Shown in pieces: positions 1 through 16,204 of a DNA stretch of 64,000 nucleotides; within the stretch, counting starts at the first letter, position 1; the number at the start of each line of letters is the position of its first letter. The stretch comes from Salminus brasiliensis. Its lineage: Eukaryota > Chordata > Actinopteri > Characiformes > Bryconidae. The translations under genes and the position numbers were made by a program. Under the pieces are notes generated by a model. The model was given only the letters and a program-made list of their open reading frames with translations, was not told where the DNA came from and searched no databases. The stretch lies in the NCBI RefSeq assembly GCF_030463535.1, contig NC_132881.1, positions 5,161,526 to 5,225,525 of the forward strand, in the 5' to 3' direction.

Positions 1-72
1 ACCCTGTTACCTTACCTTACCACCCTGTTACCTTACCTTACCTCACCACCCTGTTACCCCACCACCCTGTTA
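1..72. repeat. Short tandem repeat at window edge
   Basis: The window opens inside a tandem array built from the words 'ACCCTGTTACC' and 'TTACCTTACC', with about four imperfect copies visible. The array is cut by the window start, so its true length is unknown. No coding potential. Confidence 0.75.
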
Positions 73-169
73 CCATTTGCAGCAACGCTGCTCATTTTGG
101 CTCCACCTGATTTTTAGTTTAAACTCAAACTTTGCAATTATTAACTTTATATTTTGTAATATACTTAAG

Positions 170-612
170 TTTATATTATAAGTATATTTACTATGTATAT
201 CTTATATGTAAAACTATAATATTTCAGACATTCTTTTATTTCCTTTTATTTCTATTTCCAGTTAGCTAGCTACTGATCTCAGACTCAGACAGTGAGCTAC
301 TTTTGCATAATAGCAATTAATTATTATTATTAATAATAATAATAATAATAATAATAATGTCATTGTCACTGTCAACATCTAATCGAAAAAACGTGAATGC
401 ATAATATGTAAGATTTATATCTTATGTGTAAAATATAATTTAAGGCTTTTTTATTTTTTATCCTTTTATCCTGTGTTTTCATTGGCAGGTTTTTGCTGAG
501 TTACTGGTCTCAGACTCAGACAGTGATCTAGTTAGACATCGTAGTAGTTGTAGTAATAATAATAATGATGATGATGATAATGATAATGGATAATAATATT
601 GTCACTGTCGCA
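170..612. repeat. Diverged tandem duplication (~230-bp unit) with AAT/ATG microsatellites
   Basis: Two adjacent segments (about 170-375 and 405-612) share the same series of landmarks: 'CTTAT(A/G)TGTAAAA', a T-rich run, 'CTCAGACTCAGACAGTGA', an AAT or AAT/ATG microsatellite and 'ATTGTCACTGTC'. The landmark spacing is the same to within a few tens of bases, which points to an old local duplication. The rest of 613-1542 is AT-rich. I see nothing in it that I can name, and I could not find the missing 5' exon of mgst3 there. Confidence 0.6.
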
Positions 613-1542
613 TAAAAATCTCAGTTTTCACTTTTTGACTAATTTTGGTTCTGGCAGTTGTTCTTTACATTGCATAGAAATGCTCCAGAATGACTTGGAT
701 TAACACATCTTTCAATTAATTTCCATCGAAAGTTAAGATTTATTCCTTCTTCTGTAAAGTTGCTGTTTTAGAGTGTAAAGTTTGAATTTCAAAGTTGTAA
801 AGTTAGTTTTTTAATGTGACAGTAGCAATATTAATATCTGTAAAACCGCAAAGTTAACTATATAAGTTGTAGGCACGTGTTAAAATGAGAATGAAAAAGG
901 TGCTTAGCTGGGCAGTAAGTGTTTATGTCCTCAGTAAAACACTGATATTAGAATAAACACTAATATCATTCCTACAGAAAGTCGTGGTGGTTTTCGATCA
1001 CTGTATTAATTAGAATATCTCCAAAGCTCTCCTCATGGAGTCTAGTATTATTTAGAGTTACCTGGTTTGGTAAATCTGTGCTTAATGGTGGTAAATGATG
1101 TGGAAGAATAAAAGAGCGCTGGTCTTCAGATTCCTCAGACTACTTTCTTCAGAATGGGATTTTACTTTTTACTGTGTTTGTGTTTACCTTTATCTGTTTT
1201 AATGGAGTTTGTACAATTCTTTTTTTTTTTTACAAAAGTTTTGCGCTTAGGAGCCTCAAACAGCTGCACAGTACTCTGTGTGTGTTTGTGTGGGACTTAA
1301 GTGTTGTGCCTCATGACCATGCTAATCAAAATCAGTCCCTTTTATATACCACTCAGTTCACAAACAGCCAAAAAGCTGACTTTGTAAATGGTATTTCTTT
1401 GCTTATACATGCATTTATGCATTTAAAGCATGCAGTCTCTGAAGTGTTACAGTAGGTGCTACATTTCAAAAGACTCATTTAAATGAATGATAAATATTGC
1501 ATCATCTAAACGCCTCCGGTACTTGTTTGTCTGTCTCCGCAG

Positions 1543-3333
1543 TACCCCACCATGTACAGCGATAAGGATGACCTGTTTAACTGCTTCCAGAGGGCTCATC
1601 AGAACACACTGGAGGTCTACCCACAGTGGCTCGTTTTCCAGACCATCGCTGCGCTTGTGTATCCGGTGAGTAGAAAACAGTTATACGGCACAGGTCTTGT
1701 CCGGATTGCATTCTGTGCCACATGTCGAAGGGCCTGTTTTTTTTAAAGAACTGCCCATTTTGATCAATTTACACACATTCACCTATTCAGACAATCAGAA
1801 CTGAGATGCTATGTTTATATAGATCCGTCTTAAAGGCACAGTAAGCAAGTAAAGCCTGTTGATTTCTAAGGCATAACCAGAAACTAGCATGGCTATGGAC
1901 TGATTACCAGCTTAGAGGTTGTGCCTCCTCATTTAGGGTGCTGGAAATGACTCGCGTACATGTAAATGTCATCCTAAGCTTGATCAACTCAACAGGCTGT
2001 AAAATCTGGCTAGTATTCATTTAATTATTGTGCGTTTTTAATTGGCACTGTGCTATTCAATTAAACGTGCCTTGCCTGGCCTATGACTGCTTCTGGTACG
2101 AAAACCCAATCAAACGACTTGAAAACTAAAAGTAAAATCCAAAAAAAGGGTCAGAAATGGGCCCTTTAAGTTATTTTGCCACAATTTCAGCCGTTTGTAT
2201 GAATAGCCGTTTGTTTTTTTTATACGGCCAATAACACAACGTGGCTTTGGAAGCGGTTAATGTTTCACCGGAGCATTTGAGTCACTTGTCAAAGGCTCAC
2301 TTTGCCCTACTGTGCATTGTGCAGTGACCTTTGGCCTCCTGTTATAAACTTTTGCTTCTCTCTCTCTCTCTCTCTTTCTTTAGACCGTGGCCTCTGTTCT
2401 GGGTGTCATCTGGGTGACCAGCAGGTTCTCTTATGCCTGGGGTTACTACACTGGCAGTAAGACTGACTTCCTCCAAGCTCCTCTGTTATCATATATGTTC
2501 TGTAAACAGCTGTAGGTACAGACCCACTAAATGGAGACAGACACCCTGGCGGCCTCCAGAACCTCCCCCTGTGACTGTGCTTCATACATTTTCATGCACG
2601 TGTACTTTATTGTTCGGATTCGTCCCTCAGCGAGCATGCTGACCCGAAGATAAGGTTAAAAACAGGGGCGTTCACCACTTTTCTGTTCCTTCACTGCGTT
2701 TACAACCACTCTAGTCCTGCTCTTCGACTCTAATCAGGCAGTTTGATGATGATGATCGATGGGTTAAACTAGTTTTGTGGACACTGAGCACGTCACCCTA
2801 CTCGGTCTGACCAAAACCCAGCAGTATAAAGATAACACAAAGGCCTGCACGCAACCGTTCAGTGCTCTCGTCTGTAACTCTTCACCACAACAGGAAATCC
2901 CTTGTTTTCTTTACTGCCGTTGACCACAGGTGCAGACAGGATTGCATAACGAATGGAATGCAAATGTGTAGAAATGAGCGTCTGAGCTGTTTCACTCTAA
3001 GCAGAATTACTTAAGTAGCTCGCTGAATTGCCTTAACCAATTTAGAATGCAAAACAAGTGGTTTCATAGGAAAAAACATGCCTAATGAATTAAAACCGCA
3101 TGGATGGAACTCATAGAAATACAATTACAGCCTGCTTTTATTATACAAGGGTTCGGCTGCATCCTGTGCACACCGTGTATGCATTTCCCGCGTCCTTATT
3201 GTTGTGTGTTCTCTCCTCAACCCCTCTTTTAGACCCTGCCAAGAGGATGAATGGGAGCTATGGCTACATCGGCCTCTTTGGAGTGATCATCTTGTCCATC
3301 TCTGTTGCCCTGCAGCTCCTTGGAGTCATTTAA
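1543..3333 (+). CDS. mgst3: Microsomal glutathione S-transferase 3, 3' three exons (5' partial)
   Basis: This is the C-terminal part of a MAPEG-family membrane enzyme, which uses glutathione for peroxidase/transferase (and leukotriene C4 synthase-like) reactions in the ER or outer mitochondrial membrane. Exons are 1543-1665, 2384-2456 and 3233-3333 (stop TAA 3331-3333), with AG acceptors, GT donors and phases 0, 1. They encode 98 residues of a protein that is about 150 long in other vertebrates. The first exon carries the family's glutathione-site motif RAHQNTLEVYP. The second gives a membrane segment ending YAWGYYTG, and the third a last hydrophobic helix ending LQLLGVI. The start codon and first helix lie upstream of the visible exons, either beyond the window or across a long intron. 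The ATG at 1552 is internal, not the start. Teleosts have more than one mgst3 copy; I do not assign a or b. Confidence 0.93.
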
Positions 3334-3575
3334 GAGCCTCTCAGCACTAACTTCGTTCATAGCACTGACCAAATGAAGGTTCATTTCTAAAGGCTTTTTT
3401 TTTTTATTTGCAGTTTTAATATCCGTTTTTATTATTTCTTCTACATTTTTCTCTACAGAATGTGAAACTGAATTGTTTCTGCAGACCACTGGTAGAGTTT
3501 GTATCTTGTTTGTCACATATATCACATTAACATGTACTTAACATCCTCTTAATACAATAAAAAGCATTGAAGCTG
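3334..3575 (+). other. mgst3: mgst3 3' UTR with polyadenylation signal
   Basis: After the stop, about 220 bases of non-coding sequence lead to AATAAA at 3556-3561, embedded in an A-rich context. This is the probable cleavage region for the mgst3 transcript. From 3580 to 4489 I see no gene, RNA or clear repeat. Confidence 0.7.
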
Positions 3576-4489
3576 TGCTGACTGAAGTATGTAGTATGGC
3601 TACTATGACTTTCTCACAGTGGGCTTTTTCAGACCGATTCCTTTGCAGTTGATCCCAGACAAGATAGTGGCAGATGAACAGCACTGATTAACTGGTAAAA
3701 CCTGAAAGTTACTGACTGTCAGTGGCCACAACTGTCAGCAAGGTGATGTAGAACGTGCAGTTTCATGTAATCCACCCAAAGATTCATTCTGGTAATAACT
3801 GTATAATAAAAACCTATCTGTATATTAATGGAATAAATGCTACAGTGGGTAACTGCTGCTGAGGACATTACACATCGCTGCAGAAACCTTTGCTCATTAT
3901 AGCCAAGATTGTTCTGTTTCACTTCATCAGTCCACTTTTCTTGTTTAGATGATTTTCGATGCTGAATTTTATGGTTACTGTGCAGCCGTAGGTTTTCTCC
4001 TGATGACTCTTCCGTGAAGATCATATTTGCACTGGTGGCGCTGCACAGTAAAACAGTGCACCACCGTCCTGAAGGTCTTTTGCAAGCCATAGCTGTAACA
4101 AGGTAATTTAAGTTCTATATATAAACAAAAAACAAACCAAAACATAACATTCATACAAATTATTGCTGAACTAGTAGACATAAAAAATATATCATGGACA
4201 CTTTTGATCCTGTTCAGCCGAAAATTACAGGCTTCCACTGAATGTGTCATATTTGTATTATAAAACCAATATATTTATCACATATATATTTGTCACATAC
4301 ATGGTACAACAAGCATTACTATGCTTTAATAACTGTCCGGTGATAAATAACAAAAGATAATATGGACAGTCAGATAAAATCAACATAAAAAGTATATCCA
4401 GAGGTCATAAGGTAAGTGACAATTTCTAAAGATGTACGTACATGCTAAATTATGGAGCCTCGCTGTTGACGTTGCACATAAACTGACCA

Positions 4490-5810
4490 CGACATAGTCA
4501 GGTGTGGGAGCGGGATAATTAAGTCATGGCCAAGATTTAATAAGGCCTGGGAAAGATATGATTAAGTCGTGGCCAGTACTTAGTAAAATGTGGGGACGAG
4601 ATAATTAAATTGTGGCCAGGATTTAATAAGGCATGAAAACACGATAGTTAAGTCGTGGCCAGGACTTATTAAGGTGTGGGAACAAGATAATTAAGGTGTG
4701 GCCAGGAATTAAGAAAGGTGTGGGAACAAGATAATTAGGGTGTGGTCAGGGCTTAGTAAGGTGTGGGAACAAGATAATTAAGATGTGGCCAGGACTTAAG
4801 AAAGGTGTGGGAACAAGATAATTAAGGTGTGTCCAGGGCTTAGTAAGGTGTGGGAACAAGATAATTAAGGTGTGGCCAGGAATTAAGAAAGGTGTGGGAA
4901 CAAGATAATTAGGGTGTGGCCAGGACTTAGTAAGGTGTGGGAACTAGATAATTAAGGTGTGGCCAGGACTTAGTAAGGCATGGGAACTAGATAATTGAGG
5001 TGTGGCCAGGACTTAGTAAGGCGTGGGAACTAGATAATTAGGGTGTGGCCAGGGCTTAGTAAGGTGTGGGAACAAGATAATTAAGATGTGGCCAGGACTT
5101 AAGAAAGGTGTGGAAACAAGATAATTAAGGTGTGTCCAGGGCTTAGTAAGGTGTGGGAACAAGATAATTAAGGTGTGGCCAGGACTTAGTAAGGCATGGG
5201 AACAAGATAATTAAGGTGTGTCCAGGGCTTAGTAAGGTGTGGGAACAAGATAATTAAGGTGTGTCCAGGACTTAAGAAAGGTGTGGGAACAAGATAATTA
5301 AGGTGTGTCCAGGGCTTAGTAAGGTGTGGGAACAAGATAATTAAGATGTGGCCAGGACTTAAGAAAGGTGTGGGAACAAGATAATTAAGGTGTGTCCAGG
5401 ACTTAAGAAAGGTGTGGGAACTAGATAATTAAGGTGTGGCCAGGACTTAGTAAGGCATGGGAACTAGATAATTGAGGTGTGGCCAGGACTTAGTAAGGTG
5501 TAGGAACTAGATAATCAAGTCGTGGTCAGGACTTAGTAAGGTGTGGGAACAAGGTGATCAAGTTAGGTCAGGACTTAGTAAGGTGTGGGAACGAGATAAT
5601 TAAGGTGTGGCCAGGGCTTAGTAAGGTGTGGGAATGAGATAATTAAGGTGTCACCAGGACTTAGTAAGGCGTGGGAACAAGATAATTAAGGTGTGGCCAG
5701 GACTTAGTAAGAGATCCTAAGTTGTAGCCGGGACTTAGTACATTGTGGGAACGAGATGATTAAGTTGTGGCCGGGGCTTTAGTAAGGCGTGGGTACGAGA
5801 TCCTGTCGAC
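4490..5810. repeat. 43-bp minisatellite, about 30 copies
   Basis: The array consists of about thirty direct copies of a unit near 43 bp. Each contains 'AAGGTGTGGGAACAAG', 'ATAATTAAGGTGTGGCCAGG' and 'ACTTAGT' in that order. Central copies are nearly identical (fast homogenisation). The first copies and those after about 5510 are more diverged, as is usual at array edges. The array lies between the end of mgst3 and the CpG-rich start of tmem50a. Confidence 0.92.
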
Positions 5811-5929
5811 GACTTAGTTTTATTTATGTGGGATGTCACCACTGAGGCTCTGTGTAAAACAGACAGACCTAAACGCATTCATTAGACAGCGTATCTGCAT
5901 CATTATGAACATAAATCAGACTTATTTTC

Positions 5930-6070
5930 AACATACTGAGGGACGGTGGTCATCGCTAGGGCGGCTGGGAAATGGAGTCCACGCTCGCGTCCGCGTTGTC
6001 TGCGCATGTGCGTAACCGAGCCTCCTCAGGAAGCGAGAGCTTTGTTTGCGGAGGACAGAAACACGGTCAG
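5930..6070 (+). promoter_or_regulatory. tmem50a: tmem50a promoter region and non-coding first exon
   Basis: A CpG-rich stretch, unlike the AT-rich surroundings, ends in 'GGTCAG' followed by a donor GTGAGG at 6071. This fits an untranslated first exon that would splice to the acceptor at 9947-9948 just before the tmem50a start codon. TGCGCATGTGCG at 6001-6012 resembles an NRF-1 site. No TATA box is evident. The transcription start was not determined; the assignment rests on position, base composition and the donor. Confidence 0.55.
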
Positions 6071-6235
6071 GTGAGGAAAACACGGAGCGCTTGACACCTA
6101 CAGCCAGCTAGTGTCAGGTTTAGCCTCCAGATTCACGCAGCAGGAGTGAAGGCGGTGTTTCCGCTGCTGTGTGTTCGGATAGAGAGTGATGGAGGGAAGA
6201 GGAGGACTGAGCCTCAACCCCGCGACACACGGCGT

Positions 6236-6270
6236 AGCTTAGCTTAGCTTAGCTTAGCTTAGCTTAGCTA
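6236..6270. repeat. AGCTT pentanucleotide repeat (about 7 copies)
   Basis: Seven consecutive copies of AGCTT (the last is AGCTA) lie at the 5' end of tmem50a intron 1. The sequence around it is rich in TAGCTAGC-type words. Confidence 0.9.
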
Positions 6271-6537
6271 GTGTTGGCCAGCCAGCCAGGTTAACCCAGA
6301 TACCGCGGCTGGCTGTGTTTACAGCCGTGTGCTGTGTATCTCTGGGGCTCGTAGATATATTTATATATATATTAGCTCCAGTCTTCAGCAGTTTAACCAG
6401 TCTAGCCGTTCGCGCAGTTGAGCCCTGGCTGTGCTCGCTAGCTGGGTTACTTTCGGTTCTTGGAGAGGGTAGCTAGCTATAGTTAGATAGCTAAGCTAGA
6501 TCTGCCTCTAATCCCGTGTCTTTAGCTGGTAGTCTGT

Positions 6538-8170
6538 GTGTACTGATCCCTGTGTCGTGTGTACTGATCCCTGTGTCGTGTGTACTGATCCCTGTGTCGT
6601 GTGTACTGATCCCTGTGTCTTGTGTACTGATCCCTGTGTCGTGTGAACTGATCATCTGTGTCGTGTGTACTGATCATCTGTGTCTTGTGTACTGATCCCT
6701 GTGTCGTGTGAACTGATCATCTGTGTCGTGTGTACTGATCATCTGTGTCGTGTGTACTGATCCCTGTGTCGTGTGTACTGATCCCTGTGTCGTGTGTACT
6801 GATCCCTGTGTCGTGTGTACTGATCCCTGTGTCTTGTGTACTGATCCCTGTGTCTTGTGTACTGATCCCTGTGTCGTGTGTACTGATCCCTGTGTCGTGT
6901 GTACTGATCCCTGTGTCTTGTGTACTGATCCCTGTGTCTTGTGTACTGATCCCTGTGTCTTGTGTACTGATCCCTGTGTCGTGTGTACTGATCCCTGTGT
7001 CGTGTGTACTGATCCCTGTGTCGTGTGTACTGATCCCTGTGTCTTGTGTACTGATCCCTGTGTCTTGTGTACTGATCCCTCTGTCCCTGTGTCTTGTGTA
7101 CTGATCCCTGTGTCCCTGTGTCTTGTGTACTGATCCCTGTGTCTTGTGTACTGATCCCTGTGTCTTGTGTACTGATCCCTGTGTCTTGTGTACTGATCCC
7201 TCTGTCCCTGTGTCTTGTGTACTGATCCCTGTGTCCCTGTGTCTTGTGTACTGATCCCTGTGTCTTGTGTACTGATCCCTGTGTCTTGTGTACTGATCCC
7301 TGTGTCTTGTGTACTGATCCCTCTGTCCCTGTGTCTTGTGTACTGATCCCTGTGTCCCTGTGTCTTGTGTACTGATCCCTGTGTCGTGTGTACTGATCCC
7401 TGTGTCTTGTGTACTGATCCCTGTGTCGTGTGTACTGATCCCTCTGTCCCTGTGTCTTGTGTACTGATCCCTCTGTCCCTGTGTCATGTGTACTGATCAT
7501 CTGTGTCTTGTGTACTGATCATCTGTGTCATGTGTACTGATCCCTGTGTCCCTGTGTCGTGTGTACTGATCCCTCTGTCCCTGTGTCTTGTGTACTGATC
7601 CCTCTGTCCCTGTGTCATGTGTACTGATCATCTGTGTCTTGTGTACTGATCATCTGTGTCATGTGTACTGATCCCTGTGTCCCTGTGTCTTGTGTACTGA
7701 TCCCTGTGTCTTGTGTACTGATCCCTGTGTCTTGTGTACTGATCCCTGTGTCTTGTGTACTGATCCCTGTGTCTTGTGTACTGATCCCTGTGTCGTGTGT
7801 ACTGATCCCTGTGTCCCTGTGTCTTGTGTACTGATCCCTCTGTCCCTGTGTCTTGTGTACTGATCCCTCTGTCCCTGTGTCATGTGTACTGATCATCTGT
7901 GTCTTGTGTACTGATCATCTGTGTCTTGTGTACTGATCATCTGTGTCATGTGTACTGATCCCTGTGTCCCTGTGTCTTGTGTACTGATCCCTGTGTCTTG
8001 TGTACTGATCCCTGTGTCTTGTGTACTGATCCCTGTGTCCCTGTGTCTTGTGTACTGATCCCTGTGTCCCTGTGTCTTGTGTACTGATCCCTCTGTCCCT
8101 GTGTCATGTGTACTGATCATCTGTGTCTTGTGTACTGATCCCTGTGTCCCTGTGTCATGTGTACTGATGT
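6538..8170. repeat. 1.6-kb minisatellite, ~22-bp unit, with higher-order blocks
   Basis: This is a tandem array in the first intron of tmem50a with a unit of about 22 bp, 'GTGTACTGATCCCTGTGTC' plus TT, GT or AT. Variants include copies with GATCATCTGTGTC and copies with an extra CCCTGTGTC or CCCTCTGTC insert. Many reading frames on both strands stay open across the array because the repeat lacks stops; these are artefacts, not genes. Variant units recur in the same order several times, so it has a higher-order structure. The rest of intron 1 (8170-9948) is mostly AT-rich, with the repeats listed separately. Confidence 0.95.
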
Positions 8171-8654
8171 CATGTATTATTATGTGATGTTATGTTTTAT
8201 TATTATTATTATTATGTAACTTTATTTCATTCATGTCCTTGGTAATCCGCCCGTAATTTTATCCTATCTAGACTTTCCGCATTTCATCAGTGTGTTCAGA
8301 TGACTTGTTATTTAACATGTTTTATTGTTTATTGGTTTAATGTTAATTTTTTAAGTTAAGTGTATGATATAATCCCGTCTACCTGTTATTGTTTGTTCCA
8401 TGTTCCAAATTGTGCACCTTTGTACAGAATCAGCGAAAATATGTTTCAAACGTGTACACAGTAATCTATCAGATTATCCTACCTGTAGAGTAATTTGAGT
8501 TAATGCTTATATTCCCTATGAGTCACTGCCACACTATCTGTAAATGCTTGCTGTGGTAGGACACTTCGACGCGGGAGGACTGTTCGACAGCTATATCTAT
8601 AAATATGCGCTACGGAAGGACAACTCCACTGAACACCGGCACCAGCCTGTGTCA

Positions 8655-8760
8655 AACGCCTCGACCCCGGCTGCCGATGGCTAGCAGCATGACCGGGATT
8701 CGAACCGGCGATCCTCTGATCATAGTAACGGAGCCTTAGCCTAAATTACCACAGTGCAGA
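8655..8760 (-). repeat. tRNA-derived SINE head
   Basis: On the minus strand this fragment contains GGTTCGAATCC (plus-strand GGATTCGAACC at 8696-8706), a perfect RNA polymerase III B box, next to CATGCTGCTAGCCATCGG. The same head recurs at 50335-50400. It is a fragment of a tRNA-derived SINE, not a tRNA gene: no acceptor stem or complete cloverleaf can be drawn. Confidence 0.6.
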
Positions 8761-9404
8761 AACACGTGCAGGTCGGGAATCCAACGTAATCCAGCTAAGG
8801 TTCACCAGACAGCTTTTATCTGGTGGTTAAAATTCACATTTCAGAGCAGAAGAAAGATAGTGTGGATTTAACAAGTTCTGCATTTAGGAACACGTCTTTG
8901 CGTAAAAAGGTATTAAACTTAAGTGTGTGGCCTTTAAACAAGCTGCTGAAACGCAACTTTTGGTTTCTGAACCAAAAAAAAAAAGTTCTATTAAATGTCT
9001 GTTTAATGGTAATAACTGTTCATAACTGGTTTTACTGATTGTTTAAATGTTTAGCTTCGTAACAAAATCTTAAGCAAAAATGTTCTATGTAAAAAAAAAT
9101 AATAATAATAATTAAAATAAATAAATAAAAGTGTAAGTGCTGGTATCAGTGCAGATAGCATAGATGATCTTTCTCCACTAAGGATTTTTGATACAGAGAG
9201 GAAGATCTGATCTTCAAAACGCAAATATAGACACTTTTACTAATACTTCTACTGTCCAGCATGACTTCCAGTAGTGATCGATCCCAAAAGGTTGGGATTA
9301 AAAAAAAGATGACCTGATTTTAAAAAGCATGGTAATAATAATAATAATATTAATTTTAATACACGTTTACCGCTGGATCCAGTATTTGCTGCTACGTAAT
9401 GCCA

Positions 9405-9560
9405 AAAATGTTCCCTGTGTCTCTGGCTGCAACACAAGCCCAAAGCATGATCGACCCACCCCTGTGTTTAACAGTTGGCAAGGTGTTCTTTTTGTATGAC
9501 GTTCTGCAGAGTCTGCTCATTTTTCATAGAGGTCTGTTGCACTCAAATAGGGGGTTGGAT
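9405..9560 (-). mobile_element. Tc1-like transposase remnant
   Basis: Read on the minus strand, the segment gives [20 protein letters not shown], which is the conserved block of Tc1-like transposases just before the second catalytic aspartate region. No intact ORF surrounds it and flanking terminal repeats are not clear. It is a dead fragment in tmem50a intron 1. Confidence 0.75.
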
Positions 9561-9703
9561 CTGCCTTTCTAGTTGTAAATATCATGTGGGGGTCCCTTTT
9601 TTATGAATGTATACCAAAATCTTATCTGAAAACTATTGAAACTATTGGAAATCAAAGTCTTGCGCATCAGCCTAGCACCGACTTAAAATTACGCTCTTCA
9701 TAA

Positions 9704-14141
<4,438 letters not shown>

Positions 14142-14990
14142 AAAGACAAACTCCCTCATCATGATAAGCCCCAAGTCTGTCAACACATCTCTTCCCTCTC
14201 CTTTTTTTTGGTTCCTTTTCTTTCCATTCGCGGCTCTTTAAGTATGCTTCCCATGTGCGACTGCCAGCACTCTTCAGCTGCGTGTCACCAGCTCGAGCTG
14301 CTTCACTGCTGAACAGTGAGGCTCTCCCGCTGTCCAACACACCAGGACTTGTTCTTGTTCTTTAAGGCAACGCCTTCAACACTTGGATTCTTCGCAGCGA
14401 CTTTGAAGGCCGCATATTTCGTCCATGGCCATGAAAGGGGAGGAGACGGTGGCGTGCAGAGTGCTGGCTTAGCGAACAAACCCTCCATATTCCCTCCTTC
14501 CTGCTTCCTACTCTTATTACCAATATTGCACTGGTGTGTCCACGGCGGTTCCTTAGCGTGACGTTCCTTCAGTTTCTCTTTAGTTTCGTGCAATATTTTC
14601 ACCAAGTCACGCTCTGGGTGGGCTTGGTCTGATGGAAACCTCCTTCATGATGGTTGCGTTGGGATGTTTGAGATGTAGTCTACCTGAGAGTAAGAACGTT
14701 TCCATCTTCTTCTTTTTTTTGTTTGTTTGTTTGTTTTTTTAATGGTAATTTCCTTAGGCAGTTGAAAGGGGGATAACTCGATGCGATGAGGTCCATTTTT
14801 GATACTCCTGTATGTTCTGTGTGAGAAGTGTAACAAAGTCCCTGTGAAACTGCATCTAACCAGATTATGGACCGCTCGGAAAAGAATCGTACAGCAGGAT
14901 TTAATGCTAGCGCTTTCATTTACCACTTATGGATATATCATAGTTCTTTCTGATGTCATTTTTAAATAAACATATGTACCATCAACTCTA
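14142..14990 (+). other. tmem50a: tmem50a 3' UTR with polyadenylation signal
   Basis: About 850 bases of non-coding sequence follow the stop codon, with AATAAA at 14965-14970. A second AATAAA at 15967-15972, beyond the transposon copy, could give a longer alternative 3' end. No coding function is seen in the reading frames that happen to be open here. Confidence 0.6.
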
Positions 14991-15024
14991 TTTTCAAGTC
15001 CTTTCAAATGAAGTATCCCTCAAT

Positions 15025-15520
15025 TATACACATCAGCCACAACATTAAAACACCTGTCTGATATTGTGTAGGTGCCCTTTGTGCTGACCTGTCGAGGCAT
15101 GGACTCCACTGGACCTCTGAAGGTGTCCTGTGGTATCTGGCAGCGAGGGACCCTTAGCAGCAGATCCTTTAGGGCCCTGTAAGTGGCGAAGTGGGTGAGA
15201 CCTTCATGGATCACATCAAGGAGCCATGGGAGCTCATGACCCAGTCACTGGTTCACCAGTTGTCCTTTTTTGGAGCACTTTAGGTAGGTACTGACCACTG
15301 CATACCAAAAAAAACAACACAAAACCTGCCTGAGCACTTTGGAGATGCCCAGTCGTCTAGCCATCACAAGTTGGCCGTAGGCAAAGTGTCTCAGATTCAT
15401 ACACTTACTGCCTGAAATAAGACACCTCTCCAGAGACCTTCACAGGTGCCACCTGAACCAGATAATCAATGCCATCCACTTCACACGTCAGTGGTTTTAA
15501 TGTTGTGGCTGATCATTATC
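15025..15520. mobile_element. Tc1-like element with intact terminal inverted repeats
   Basis: Left end ATCAGCCACAACATTAAAAC (from about 15030) and right end GTTTTAATGTTGTGGCTGAT (to about 15512) are a perfect 20-base inverted pair. The interior holds decayed transposase sequence on the minus strand (for example LVMARRLGIS near 15350). At about 490 bp it is an internally deleted copy of the family also seen at 11382-11768. It lies between the tmem50a 3' end and the Rh gene. Confidence 0.8.
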
Positions 15521-15539
15521 AGTATATCAGTGTCATGCT

Positions 15540-16200
15540 AATGCTGAAACGAAATCCCGAACAAATGCGACAGATTCTCTATCCAAACGTGTCCCTTCTA
15601 TAATAGTCTTTTATGTTAAATCGAGAAGGACTGGAGATCTTGGCTCTTTGTAATTTTCTTCCTCATGTTGTGTTTACTTTGTACTTTCAAGTCTCGAGGT
15701 TCTGTAGCTTTTACCTTTAAGTTTGCACTCTATTTATGTAAAGCAGCTGCTGTACAGAGAAGACCAGTACTTATACAGCATAGTCAGCGAGCGTGAGCCG
15801 GCCTCAGTGGGAGTAAGCAGCCTGTTCAGCACCAACTGCTTAGTGGTGTTTGTTACTTAGGAACACTAAACGAATGTAAGCTCATGTATTTCGTCTATAC
15901 TTTTTTTTGGTGACAAAAGAAATCAAAGTAAAGATATTTCAATCACTGACTGTATTTGTCAAAGCAAATAAAATTACTGGAAGTTGGCACAAAACGTTTC
16001 TGAAGTGCGGCGTATTTATTTGTTGTAGTTACTGCAGAACAGCGAGCTTGCGGTGTAGTTTGGAGGGTGATGAGGTCGGTTCAGGATAAGTACTTACTTT
16101 CTGTAAGTACAGTGCTTAGAGCTAAGGCTGTATATCGTTTAGAACTGTATTGACGGTGATGCTTTTTAATTCGAATTATATTTTAGGAATAAATTTGACA
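15540..16200. other. Intergenic stretch without recognisable genes
   Basis: The sequence between the two transposon remnants is mixed, with short AT-rich runs. I see no coding exon, RNA gene or tandem repeat in it, apart from a possible alternative polyadenylation signal for tmem50a at 15967-15972. Confidence 0.5.
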
Positions 16201-16204
16201 GAAT

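Noticed and set aside
6717-8120. Long open frames on both strands in the 22-bp repeat (up to 256 codons, Gly/Ser/Thr/Gln/His repeats)
   Set aside because: The repeat unit has no stop codons in several frames, so open frames are automatic. No start context, splice sites or homology.
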